DNA from: Antedon mediterranea | Lineage: Eukaryota; Echinodermata; Crinoidea; Comatulida; Antedonidae | NCBI RefSeq assembly: GCF_964355755.1 | Contig: NC_092670.1 | Location: 28,567,795 to 28,631,794, forward strand | Reading direction: 5' to 3' | Length of the DNA stretch: 64,000 nucleotides | Part shown: positions 1 to 12,880 of the stretch, piece by piece | How positions within the stretch are numbered: the stretch's first letter is position 1 | Layout: each line of letters starts with the position of its first letter | Notes under the pieces: model-generated | What the model was told of the DNA's origin: nothing | Seen by the model: the letters and a program-made list of their open reading frames with translations, nothing else | Databases searched by the model: none | Position numbers and translations under genes: made by a program

Positions 1-1805
1 TTCCCTGTGGGGGACCATAGGAATTTTTTCGAAAAATGGCCAAAATTTCCACTTTTTAAAATTCAATAATTATGCTATTATATTGGCATTTATGCAAATA
101 TATTGTGTTAGCATCATTTTATAGAGCCATCGGTAACTAGTTATGTCAAAAAATAAAAGGGTCGAAATTTAACAATTTATCGAAAATTTCGCTGCGGGGG
201 ACCATAGGATTTTTTTTTCGAAAAATGATCTAAATTTCCATTGTTTAAAATTCAAAAATTATGCTATAATATTGCCATTTATGCAAATATATTGTGCTAA
301 CATCATCTTATAGAGCCATATTAACTAGTTATGTAAAAAAATAAAAGGATCAAAATTTGGCCATTTTTCGAAAATTTCTCTGCTGGGGAACATAGGATTT
401 TTTTCGAAAAATGGCCAAAATTTCCACTTTTTAAAATTCAATAATTATGCTATAATATTGCCATTTATGCAAATATATTGTGCAAACATCATCTTATAGA
501 GCCATAGTAACTAGTTATGTCAAAAAATAAAAGCGTCGCAATTTTGAAAGTTTTGGAAAATTTTCCTGCGGGGGACCAAATGAATTTTTTCGAAAAATAA
601 CCAAAATTTACACCTTTAAACTTCAATAATTAGGCTATAATATTGCCATTTATGCACATATATTGTGTTAACATCATCTTATAGAGCCATAGTAACTAGT
701 TATGTCAAAAAATAAAAGGATCAAAATTTGGCAATTTTTCGAAAATTTTCCTGCGTGTGACCACAGGAATATTTTCAAAAAATAACCAAAATTTCCACCT
801 TTTAAAATTCAATAATTAGGCTATAATATTGCCATTTATGCACATATATTGTGCTAACATCATCTTATAGAGATATAGCAACAAGTTATGTCAAAAAAAT
901 AAAGGGGACGAAAAATGGAATCATTTTCCACTTTTTAAAATTAAATAATTATGCTATAATATTTCCATTTATACAGGTATATTTTGCTAAAATCATCTTA
1001 TAGAACCATAGTAACTAGTTATGTCAAAAAATAAAAGCGTCGAAATTTGGCGATTTTTCGAAAATTTCGCTACGAGGATTTTTTTTCGATAAATGGTCAA
1101 CATTTCCATGGTTTAAAATTAAAAAAGTATGCTATAATAGTGCCATTTATGCAAATATATTGTGCTAACATCATCTTATAGAGCCATAGTAACTAGTTAT
1201 ATCAAAAAATAAAAGGTTTGAAATTTGGCCATTTTTACGAAAATTTCCCAGCAGGGGACCATAGAAATTTTTTAGAAAAATGGCCAACATTTACAATTTT
1301 TAGAATTCTATAATTAGGCAATATATTATATTGTGTTAACATCATCTTATAGAGCCATACTAGTTACATCACAAAATAAAAGGTTTGAAATTTGGCCATT
1401 TTTCGAAAAATGTTCCTGCGGGGGACCATAGGACTTTTTTTCGAAAAATGGTCAACATTTCCATTGTTTCAAATTTAAAAAGTATGCTACAAAATTGCCA
1501 TTTATGCAAATATATTGTGCTAACATCATCTTAAAAAGCCATAGTAACTAGTTATGTTAAAAAATAAAAGGTTTGAAATTTGGCCATTTTTGGGAAAGTT
1601 TCCATGCGGGGGACTATAGAATTTTTTCGAAAAATGGCCAAAATTTCCACTTTTTAAAATTCAATAATTATGCTATTATATTGGCATTTATGCAAATATA
1701 ATATATATTGTGTTAGCATCATCTTATAGAGTCATCGGTAACTAGTTATGTCAAAAAATAAAAGGGTCGAAATTTGGTCATTTTTCGAAAATTTCCCCGC
1801 GGAAA
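1..1805. repeat. ~180-bp AT-rich tandem repeat (about 10 copies)
   Basis: The block is a head-to-tail array whose units each carry a GGGGGACCATAGG-like box (near 9, 195, 373, 568, 751, 1252, 1422 and 1605, some degenerate), then TTCGAAAAATGGCCAAAATT, an ATGCTATAATATTGCCATTT core, CATCATCTTATAGAGCCATA, and GTAACTAGTTATGTCAAAAA. Spacing is about 170-195 bp. The unit near 905-1065 is short and lacks the GGGGGACC box. Each unit closes with AAATTTGGCCATTTTTCG, the reverse complement of its opening TCGAAAAATGGCCAAATTT-like arm, so a unit can fold on itself. No coding potential is seen. The array runs off the left edge of the window and meets the CT satellite at about 1806. Confidence 0.9.
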
Positions 1806-4800
1806 GATTTTTCTATCTCTCTCTCGCTGATTTATTTCTCTCTCGCTGATCTATCTCTCTCTCGCTGATCTTTCTCTCTCGCTGATCTATCTCTCTCTCG
1901 CTGATCTATCTCTCTCTCGCTGATCTATCTATCTCTCTCTCGCTGATCTTGCTCTCTCTCGCTGGTCTATCTCTCTGTCGCTGATCCATCTCTCTCGCTG
2001 ATCTATCTCTCTCTCGCTGATCTATCTCTCTCTCTCGCTCATCTATCTCTCTCTCGCTGATCTAGCTCTCTCGCTGATCTATCTCTCTCTCTCGCTGATC
2101 TATCTCTCTCTTTCCCCAGCTGATATATCTCTCTCTCGCTGATCTATCTCTCTCGCTGATCTATCTCTCTCGCTGATCTATCTCTCTCTCTCGCTGATCT
2201 ATCTCTCTCTCGCTGATCAATCTCTCTCTCTCGCTGATCTATCTCTCTCTCGCTGATCTGTCTCTCTCTCGCTGATCTATCTCTCTCTCGCTGATCTATC
2301 TCTCTCTCTCTCGCTGATCTATCTCTTCTCACTGATCTATCTCTCACTCTCGCTGATCTATCTCTCTCTCGCTGATCTATCTCTCTCTCGCTGATCTATC
2401 TCTCTCTCGCTGATCTATCTCGCTCTCGCTGATCTATCTCTCTCTCGCTGATCTTTCTCTCTCGCTGAACTATCTCTCTCTCGCTGATCTATCTCTCTCT
2501 CGCTGATCTATCTCTCTCGCTGATCTATCTCTCTCTCTCGCTGATCTATCTCTCTCTTGCTAATCCATCTCTCTCTCGCTGATCTATCTCTCTCTCGCTG
2601 ATCTATCTCTCTCTGATCTATCTCTCTCTCGCTGATCTATCTCTCTATCGCTGATCTATCTCTCTCTCGCTGATCTATCTCTCTCTCGCTGATCTATCTC
2701 TCTCTCTCGCTGATCTATCTCTCTCGCTGATCTATCTCTCTCGCTGATCTATCTCTCTCTCGCTGATCTATCTCTCTCTCGCTGATCTATCTCTCTCTCT
2801 CTCTCTCGCTGATCTATCTCTCTCTCTCTCTCTCTCTCGCTGATCTATCTCTCTCTCTCGCTGATCTATCTCTCTCTCTCGCTGATCTATATCTCTCTCT
2901 CTCTCGCTGATCTATCTCTCTCTCTCTCTCTCTCTCTCGCTGATCTATCTCTCTCTCTCTCGCTGATCTATCTCTCTCTCGCTGATATATCTGTCTCTCT
3001 CGCTGATCTATCTCTCTCTCGCTGATATATCTCTCTATCTCTCGCTGATCTGTCTCTCTCTCTCTCGCTGATCTATCTCTCTATCGCTGATCTATCTCTC
3101 TCTCGCTGATCTATCTCTCTCTAGCTGATCTATCTCTCTCTCGCTGATCTATCTCTCTCGCTGATCTATCTCTCTCGCTGATCTATCTCTCTCTTGCTGA
3201 TCTATCTCTCTCTCGCTGATCAATCTCTCTCTCTCGCTGATCTATCTCTCTCTCGCTGATCTATCTCTCTCTCTCGCTGATCTATCTCTCTCTCGCTGAT
3301 CTATCTCTCTCTCTCTCTCGCTGATCTATCTCTTCTCACTGATCTATCTCTCTCTCTCGCTGATCTATCTCTCTCTCGCTGATCTATCTCTCTCTCGCTG
3401 ATCTATCTCTCTCTCGCTGATCTATCTCGCTCTCGCTGATCTATCTCTCTCTCGCTGATCTTTCTCTCTCGCTGATCTATCTCTCTCTCGCTGATCTATC
3501 TCTCTCTCGCTGATCTATCTCTCTCGCTGATCTATCTCTCTCTCTCGCTGATCTATCTCTCTCTCGCTAATCCATCTCTCTCTCGCTGATCTATCTCTCT
3601 CTCGCTGATCTATCTCTCTCTGATCTATCTCTCTCTCGCTGATCTATCTCTCTATCGCTGATCTATCTCTCACTCGCTGATCTATCTCTCTCTCGCTGAT
3701 CTATCTCTCTCTCGCTGATCTATCTCTCTCGCTGATCTATCTCTCTCGCTGATCTATCTCTCTCTCGCTGATCTATCTCTCTCTCGCTGATCTATCTCTC
3801 TCTTTCGCTGATCTATCTCTCTCTCGCTGATCTATCTCTCTCTCGCTGATCTATCTCTCTCTTGCTGATCTATCTCTCTCTCTCGCTGATCTATCTCTCT
3901 CTACCTGATCTATCTCTCTGTCGCTGATCTATCTCTCTCTCGCTGATCTATCTCTATCTCGCTGATCTATCTCTCTCTCGCTGATCTATCTCTCTCTCGC
4001 TGATCTATCTCTCTCTCTCTCTCTCTCGCTGATCTATCTCTCTCTCTCGCTGATCTATCTCTCTTTCACTGATCTATCTCTCTCTCGCTGATCTATCTCT
4101 CTCTCGCTGATCTATCTCTCTCTCGCTGATCTATCTCTCTCTCGCTGATCTTTCTCTCTCTCGCTGATCTATCTCTCTCTCACTGATCTATCTCTCTCTC
4201 GCTGATCTATCTCTTTCTCTCTCGCTGGTCTATCTCTCTCTCGCTGATCTATCTCTCTCTCGCGGATCTATCTCCTATCGCTGATCTATCTCTCTCTCGC
4301 TGATCTATCTCCCTCGCTGATATATCTCTCTCTCGCTGATCTATCTCTTTGTTGCTGATCTACCTCTCTCTCGCTGATCTATCTCTTTCTCGCTGATCTA
4401 TCTCTCTCTCGCTGATCTATCTCTCTCTCGCTGATCTATCTCTCTCGCTGATCTATCTCTCTCTCGCTGATCTATCTCTCTCTCTCGCTGTTCTATCTCT
4501 CTCTCGCTGATCTATCGCTCTCTCGCTGATCTATCTCTCTCTCGCTGATCTATCTCTCTCTCGCTGATCTATCTCTCTCTCGCTGATCTATCTCTCTCGC
4601 TGATCTATCTCTCTCGCTGATCTATCTCTCTCTCTCGCTGATCTATCTCTCTCCCTGATCTATCTCTCTATCGCTGATCTATCTCTCTCTCGCTGATCTA
4701 TCTCTCTCTCGCTGATCTATCTCTCTCTCTCTCTCGCTGATCTATCTCTCTCTTTCGCTGATCTATCTCTTTCTCGATGATCTATCTCTCTCTCTCGCTG

Positions 4801-6099
4801 ATCTATTTCTCTCTAGCTGATCTATCTTTCTCTCGCTGATCTATCTCTCTCGCTGATCTATCTCTCTCGCTGATCTATCTCTCTCTTGCTGATCTATCTC
4901 TCTCTCGCTGATCAATCTCTCTCTCTCGCTGATCTATCTCTCTCTCGCTGATCTATCTCTCTCTCTCGCTGATCTATCTCTCTCTCGCTGATCTATCTCT
5001 CTCTCTCGCTGATCTATCTCTCTCTCGCTGATCTATCTCTCTCTCTCGCTGATCTATCTCTCTCTCGCTGATCTATCTCTCTCTCGCTGATCTATCTCTC
5101 TCTCGCTGATCTATCTCGCTCTCGCTGATCTATCTCTCTCTCGCTGATCTTTCTCTCTCGCTGATCTATCTCTCTCGCTGATCTATCTCTCTCTCGCTGA
5201 TCTATCTCTCTCGCTGATCTATCTCTCTCTCTCGCTGATCTATCTCTCCCTCGCTAATCCATCTCTCTCTCGCTGATCTATCTCTCTCTCGCTGATCTAT
5301 CTCTCTCTGATCTATCTCTCTCTCGCTGATCTATCTCTCTCTCGCTGATCTATCTCTCTCTGATCTATCTCTCTCTCGCTGATCTATCTCTCTATCGCTG
5401 ATCTATCTCTCTCTCGCTGATCTATCTCTCTCTCGCTGATCTATCTCTCTCTCGCTGATCTATCTCTCTCGCTGATCTATCTCTCTCGCTGATCTATCTC
5501 TCTCTCGCTGATCTATCTCTCTCTCGCTGATCTATCTCTCTCTCTCGCTGATCTATCTCTCTCTCCCTGATCTATCTCTCTGTCGCTGATCTATCTCTCT
5601 CTCGCTGATCTATCTCTATCTCGCTGATCTATCTCTCTCTCGCTGATCTATCTCTCTCTCGCTCATCTTTCTCTCTCTCTCTCTCGCTGATCTATCTCTC
5701 TCTCGCTGATCTATCTCTCTTTCACTGATCTATCTCTCTCTCGCTGATCTATTTCTCTCTCGCTGATCTATCTCTCTCTCGCTGATCTATCTCTCTCTCG
5801 CTGATCTTTCTCTCTCTCGCTGATCTATCTCTCTCTCTCGCTGATCTATCTCTCTCTCGCTGATCTATCTCTTTCTCTCTCGCTGGTCTATCTCTCTCTC
5901 GCTGATCTATATCTCTCGCTGATCTATCTCTCTCGCTGATCTATCTCTCTCTTGCTGATCTATCTCTCTCTCGCTGATCAATCTCTCTCTCTCGCTGATC
6001 TATCTCTCTCTCGCTGATCAATATCTCTCTCGCGGATCTATCTCCTATCGCTGATCTATCTCTCTCTCTCGCTGATCTATCTCTCTCGCTGATATATCT

Positions 6100-9000
6100 C
6101 TCTCTCGCTGATCTATCTCTTTGTCGCTGATCTACCTCTCTCTCGCTGATCTATCTCTTTCTCGCTGATCTATCTCTCTCTCGCTGATCTATCTCTCTCT
6201 CGCTGATCTATCTCTCTCGCTGATCTATCTCTCTCTCGCTGATCTATCTCTCTCTCTCGCTGATCTATCTCTCTCTCGCTGATCTATCGCTCTCTCGCTG
6301 ATCTATCTCTCTCTCGCTGATCTATCTCTCTCTCGCTGATCTATCTCTTTCTCGCTGATCTATCTCTCTCTCGCTGATCTATATATCTCTCTCGCTGATC
6401 TATCTCTCTCTCGCTGATCTATCTCTCTCGCTGATCTATCTCTCTCGCTGATCTATCTCTCTCTCTCGCTGATCTATCTCTCTCCCTTATCTATCTCTCT
6501 ATCGCTGATCTATCTCTCTCTCGCTGATCTATCTCTCTTTCTCTCGCTGATCTATCTCTCTATTTCGCTGATCTATCTCTCTCTCGATGATCTATCTCTC
6601 TCTCGCTGATCTATCTCTCTCTCGCTGATCTATCTCTCTCTCGCTGATCTATCTCTCTCTCGCTGATCTATCTCTCTCTCGCTGATCTTTCTCTCTCTCG
6701 CTGATCTATCTCTCTCGCTGATCTATCTCTCTCTCGCTGATCTATCTCTCTCTCTCGCTGATCTATCTCTCTCTCGCTGATCTATCGCTCTCTCGCTGAT
6801 CTATCTCTCTCTCGCTGATCTATCTCTCTCTCGCTGATCTATTTCTCTCTCGCTGATCTATCTCTCTCTCTCTGATCTATCTCTCTCGCTGATCTATCTC
6901 TCTCGCTGATCTATCTCTCTCTCTCGCTGATCTATCTCTCTCCCTGATCTATCTCTCTATCGCTGATCTATCTCTCTCTCGCTGATCTATCTCTCTCTCG
7001 CTGATATATCTCTCTATCTCTCGCTGATCTGTCTCTCTCTCTCTCTCGCTGATCTATCTCTCTATCGCTGATCTATCTCTCTCTCGCTGATCTATCTCTC
7101 TCTAGCTGATCTATCTCTCTCTCGCTGATCTATCTCTCTCGCTGATCTATCTCTCTCGCTTATCTATCTCTCTCTTGCTGATCTATCTCTCTCTCGCTGA
7201 TCAATCTCTCTCTCTCGCTGATCTATCTCTCTCTCGCTGATCTATCTCTCTCTCGCTGATCTATCTCTCTCTCTCGCTGATCTATCTCTCTCTCGCTGAT
7301 CTATCTCTCTCTCTCTCTCTCGCTGATCTATCTCTTCTCACTGATCTATCTCTCTCTCTCGCTGATCTATCTCTCTCTCGCTGATCTATCTCTCTCTCGC
7401 TGATCTATCTCTCTCTCGCTGATCTATCTCGCTCTCGCTGATCTATCTCTCTCTCGCTGATCTTTCTCTCTCGCTGATCTATCTCTCTCTCGCTGATCTA
7501 TCTCTCTCTCGCTGATCTATCTCTCTCGCTGATCTATCTCTCTCTCGCTGATCTATCTCTCTCTCGCTGATCTATCTCTCTCGCTGATCTATCTCTCTCT
7601 CGCTGATCTATCTCTCTCTCTCGCTGATCTATCTCTCTCTCGCTGATCTATCGCTCTCTCGCTGATCTATCTCTCTCTCGCTGATCAATCTCTCTCTCTC
7701 GCTGATCTATCTCTCTCTCGCTGATCTATCTCTCTCTCTCGCTGATCTATCTCTCTCTCGCTGATCTATCTCTCTCTCTCGCTGATCTATCTCTTCTCAC
7801 TGATCTATCTCTCTCTCTCGCTGATCTATCTCTCTCTCGCTGATCTATCTCTCTCTCGCTGATCTATCTCTCTCTCGCTGATCTATCTCGCTCTCGCTGA
7901 TCTATCTCTCTCTCGCTGATCTTTCTCTCTCGCTGATCTATCTCTCTCTCGCTGATCTATCTCTCTCTCGCTGATCTATCTCTCTCGCTGATCTATCTCT
8001 CTCTTGCTGATCTATCTCCTATCGCTGATCTATCTCTCTCTCTCGCTGATCTATCTCTCTCGCTGATATATCTCTCTCTCGCTGATCTATCTCTTTGTCG
8101 CTGATCTACCTCTCTCTCGCTGATCTATCTCTTTCTCGCTGATCTATCTCTCTCTCGCTGATCTATCTCTCTCTCGCTGATCTATTTCTCTCTAGCTGAT
8201 CTATCTTTCTCTCGCTGATCTATCTCTCTCGCTGATCTATCTCTCTCGCTGATCTATCTCTCTCTTGCTGATCTATCTCTCTCTCGCTGATCAATCTCTC
8301 TCTCTCGCTGATCTATCTCTCTCTCGCTGATCTATCTCTCTCTCTCGCTGATCTATCTCGCTCTCGCTGATCTATCTCTCTCTCGCTGATCTTTCTCTCT
8401 CGCTGATCTATCTCTCTCTTTCGCTGATCTATCTCTCTCTCGCTGATCTATCTCTCTCTCGCTGATCTATCTCTCTCTCTCGCTGATCTATCTCTCTCTA
8501 CCTGATCTATCTCTCTGTCGCTGATCTATCTCTCTCTCGCTGATCTATCTCTATCTCGCTGATCTATCTCTCTCTCGCTGATCTATCTCTCTCTCGCTGA
8601 TCTATCTCTCTCTCTCTCTCTCTCGCTGATCTATCTCTCTCTCTCGCTGATCTATCTCGCTCTCGCTGATCTATCTCTCTCTCGCTGATCTTTCTCTCTC
8701 GCTGATCTATCTCTCTCTCGCTGATCTATCTCTCTCTCGCTGATCTATCTCTCTCGCTGATCTATCTCTCTCTCTCTCGCTGATCTATCTCTCTCTCGCT
8801 AATCCATCTCTCTCTCGCTGATCTATCTCTCTCTCGCTGATCTATCTCTCTCTGATCTATCTCTCTCTCGCTGATCTATCTCTCTCTCGCTGATCTATCT
8901 ATCTCTCTCTGATCTATCTCTCTCTCGCTGATCTATCTCTCTATCGCTGATCTATCTCTCTCTCGCTGATCTATCTCTCTCTCGCTGATCTATCTCTCTC

Positions 9001-12000
9001 TCGCTGATCTATCTCTCTCGCTGATCTATCTCTCTCGCTGATCTATCTCTCTCTCGCTGATCTATCTCTCTCTCGCTGATCTATCTCTCTCTCTCGCTGA
9101 TCTATCTCTCTCTCCCTGATCTATCTCTCTGTCGCTGATCTATCTCTCTCTCGCTGATCTATCTCTATCTCGCTGATCTATCTCTCTCTCGCTGATCTAT
9201 CTCTCTCTCGCTGATCTTTCTCTCTCTCTCTCTCGCTGATCTATCTCTCTCTCGCTGATCTATCTCTCTTTCACTGATCTATCTCTCTCTCGCTGATCTA
9301 TCTCTCTCTCGCTGATCTATCTCTCTCGCTGATCTATCTCTCTCTCGCTGATCTATCTCTCTCTCGCTGATCTATCTCTTTCTCTCTCGCTGGTCTATCT
9401 CTCTCTCGCTGATCTATATCTCTCTCGCGGATCTATCTCCTATCGCTGATCTATCTCTCTCTCTCGCTGATCTATCTCTCTCGCTGATATATCTCTCTCT
9501 CGCTGATCTATCTCTTTGTCGCTGATCTACCTCTCTCTCGCTGATCTATCTCTTTCTCGCTGATCTATCTCTCTCTCGCTGATCTATCTCTCTCTCGCTG
9601 ATCTATCTCTCTCGCTGATCTATCTCTCTCTCGCTGATCTATCTCTCTCTCTCGCTGATCTATCTCTCTCTCGCTGATCTATCGCTCTCTCGCTGATCTA
9701 TCTCTCTCTCGCTGATCTATCTCTCTCTCGCTGATCTATCTCTTTCTCGCTGATCTATCTCTCTCTCGCTGATCTATATATCTCTCTCGCTGATCTATCT
9801 CTCTCTCGCTGATCTATCTCTCTCGCTGATCTATCTCTCTCGCTGATCTATCTCTCTCTCTCGCTGATCTATCTCTCTCCCTTATCTATCTCTCTATCGC
9901 TGATCTATCTCTCTCTCGCTGATCTATCTCTCTTTCTCTCGCTGATCTATCTCTCTATTTCGCTGATCTATCTCTCTCTCGATGATCTATCTCTCTCTCG
10001 CTGATCTATCTCTCTCTCGCTGATCTATCTCTCTCTCGCTGATCTATCTCTCTCTCGCTGATCTATCTCTCTCTCGCTGATCTTTCTCTCTCTCGCTGAT
10101 CTATCTCTCTCGCTGATCTATCTCTCTCTCGCTGATCTATCTCTCTCTCTCGCTGATCTATCTCTCTCTCGCTGATCTATCGCTCTCTCGCTGATCTATC
10201 TCTCTCTCGCTGATCTATCTCTCTCTCGCTGATCTATTTCTCTCTCGCTGATCTATCTCTCTCTCTCTGATCTATCTCTCTCGCTGATCTATCTCTCTCG
10301 CTGATCTATCTCTCTCTCTCGCTGATCTATCTCTCTCCCTGATCTATCTCTCTATCGCTGATCTATCTCTCTCTCGCTGATCTATCTCTCTCTCGCTGAT
10401 ATATCTCTCTATCTCTCGCTGATCTGTCTCTCTCTCTCTCTCGCTGATCTATCTCTCTATCGCTGATCTATCTCTCTCTCGCTGATCTATCTCTCTCTAG
10501 CTGATCTATCTCTCTCTCGCTGATCTATCTCTCTCGCTGATCTATCTCTCTCGCTTATCTATCTCTCTCTTGCTGATCTATCTCTCTCTCGCTGATCAAT
10601 CTCTCTCTCTCGCTGATCTATCTCTCTCTCGCTGATCTATCTCTCTCTCTCGCTGATCTATCTCTCTCTCGCTGATCTATCTCTCTCTCTCTCTCGCTGA
10701 TCTATCTCTTCTCACTGATCTATCTCTCTCTCTCGCTGATCTATCTCTCTCTCGCTGATCTATCTCTCTCTCGCTGATCTATCTCTCTCTCGCTGATCTA
10801 TCTCGCTCTCGCTGATCTATCTCTCTCTCGCTGATCTTTCTCTCTCGCTGATCTATCTCTCTCTCGCTGATCTATCTCTCTCTCGCTGATCTATCTCTCT
10901 CGCTGATCTATCTCTCTCTCGCTGATCTATCTCTCTCTCGCTGATCTATCTCTCTCGCTGATCTATCTCTCTCTCGCTGATCTATCTCTCTCTCTCGCTG
11001 ATCTATCTCTCTCTCGCTGATCTATCGCTCTCTCGCTGATCTATCTCTCTCTCGCTGATCAATCTCTCTCTCTCGCTGATCTATCTCTCTCTCGCTGATC
11101 TATCTCTCTCTCTCGCTGATCTATCTCTCTCTCGCTGATCTATCTCTCTCTCTCGCTGATCTATCTCTTCTCACTGATCTATCTCTCTCTCTCGCTGATC
11201 TATCTCTCTCTCGCTGATCTATCTCTCTCTCGCTGATCTATCTCTCTCTCGCTGATCTATCTCGCTCTCGCTGATCTATCTCTCTCTCGCTGATCTTTCT
11301 CTCTCGCTGATCTATCTCTCTCTCGCTGATCTATCTCTCTCTCGCTGATCTATCTCTCTCGCTGATCTATCTCTCTCTTGCTGATCTATCTCCTATCGCT
11401 GATCTATCTCTCTCTCTCGCTGATCTATCTCTCTCGCTGATATATCTCTCTCTCGCTGATCTATCTCTTTGTCGCTGATCTACCTCTCTCTCGCTGATCT
11501 ATCTCTTTCTCGCTGATCTATCTCTCTCTCGCTGATCTATCTCTCTCTCGCTGATCTATTTCTCTCTAGCTGATCTATCTTTCTCTCGCTGATCTATCTC
11601 TCTCGCTGATCTATCTCTCTCGCTGATCTATCTCTCTCTTGCTGATCTATCTCTCTCTCGCTGATCAATCTCTCTCTCTCGCTGATCTATCTCTCTCTCG
11701 CTGATCTATCTCTCTCTCTCGCTGATCTATCTCGCTCTCGCTGATCTATCTCTCTCTCGCTGATCTTTCTCTCTCGCTGATCTATCTCTCTCTCGCTGAT
11801 CTATCTCTCTCTCGCTGATCTATCTCTCTCGCTGATCTATCTCTCTCTCTCTCGCTGATCTATCTCTCTCTCGCTAATCCATCTCTCTCTCGCTGATCTA
11901 TCTCTCTCTCGCTGATCTATCTCTCTCTCGCTGATCTATCTCTCTCTGATCTATCTCTCTCTCGCTGATCTATCTCTCTCTCGCTGATCTATCTATCTCT

Positions 12001-12880
12001 CTCTGATCTATCTCTCTCTCGCTGATCTATCTCTCTATCGCTGATCTATCTCTCTCTCGCTGATCTATCTCTCTCTCGCTGATCTATCTCTCTCTCGCTG
12101 ATCTATCTCTCTCGCTGATCTATCTCTCTCGCTGATCTATCTCTCTCTCGCTGATCTATCTCTCTCTCGCTGATCTATCTCTCTCTCTCGCTGATCTATC
12201 TCTCTCTCCCTGATCTATCTCTCTGTCGCTGATCTATCTCTCTCTCGCTGATCTATCTCTATCTCGCTGATCTATCTCTCTCTCGCTGATCTATCTCTCT
12301 CTCGCTGATCTTTCTCTCTCTCTCTCTCGCTGATCTATCTCTCTCTCGCTGATCTATCTCTCTTTCACTGATCTATCTCTCTCTCGCTGATCTATCTCTC
12401 TCTCGCTGATCTATCTCTCTCTCGCTGATCTATCTCTCTCTCGCTGATCTTTCTCTCTCTCGCTGATCTATCTCTCTCTCGCTGATCTATCTCTCTCTCG
12501 CTGATCTATCTCTTTCTCTCTCGCTGGTCTATCTCTCTCTCGCTGATCTATATCTCTCTCGCGGATCTATCTCCTATCGCTGATCTATCTCTCTCTCTCG
12601 CTGATCTATCTCTCTCGCTGATATATCTCTCTCTCGCTGATCTATCTCTTTGTCGCTGATCTACCTCTCTCTCGCTGATCTATCTCTTTCTCGCTGATCT
12701 ATCTCTCTCTCGCTGATCTATCTCTCTCTCGCTGATCTATCTCTCTCGCTGATCTATCTCTCTCTCGCTGATCTATCTCTCTCTCTCGCTGATCTATCTC
12801 TCTCTCGCTGATCTATCGCTCTCTCGCTGATCTATCTCTCTCTCGCTGATCTATCTCTCTCTCGCTGATCTATCTCTTTC
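6100..12880. repeat. ~3.1-3.4-kb higher-order repeats in the CT satellite
   Basis: Markers TTTGTCGCTGATCTACC at about 6118 and 8094 recur at about 9512 and 11465 (offset about 3.37-3.39 kb). The CTCCCTTATC marker at about 6481 recurs near 9885. The next step, 9512 to 12648, is about 3.14 kb. These blocks precede the 5.8-kb duplication and share its markers, so the larger unit probably formed from them. Confidence 0.65.

Noticed and set aside
2144-2347. 67-codon minus-strand frame rich in Arg, Ser, Glu and Asp
   Set aside because: It is the GA strand of the CT satellite read in one frame; similar frames arise wherever unit lengths keep phase.
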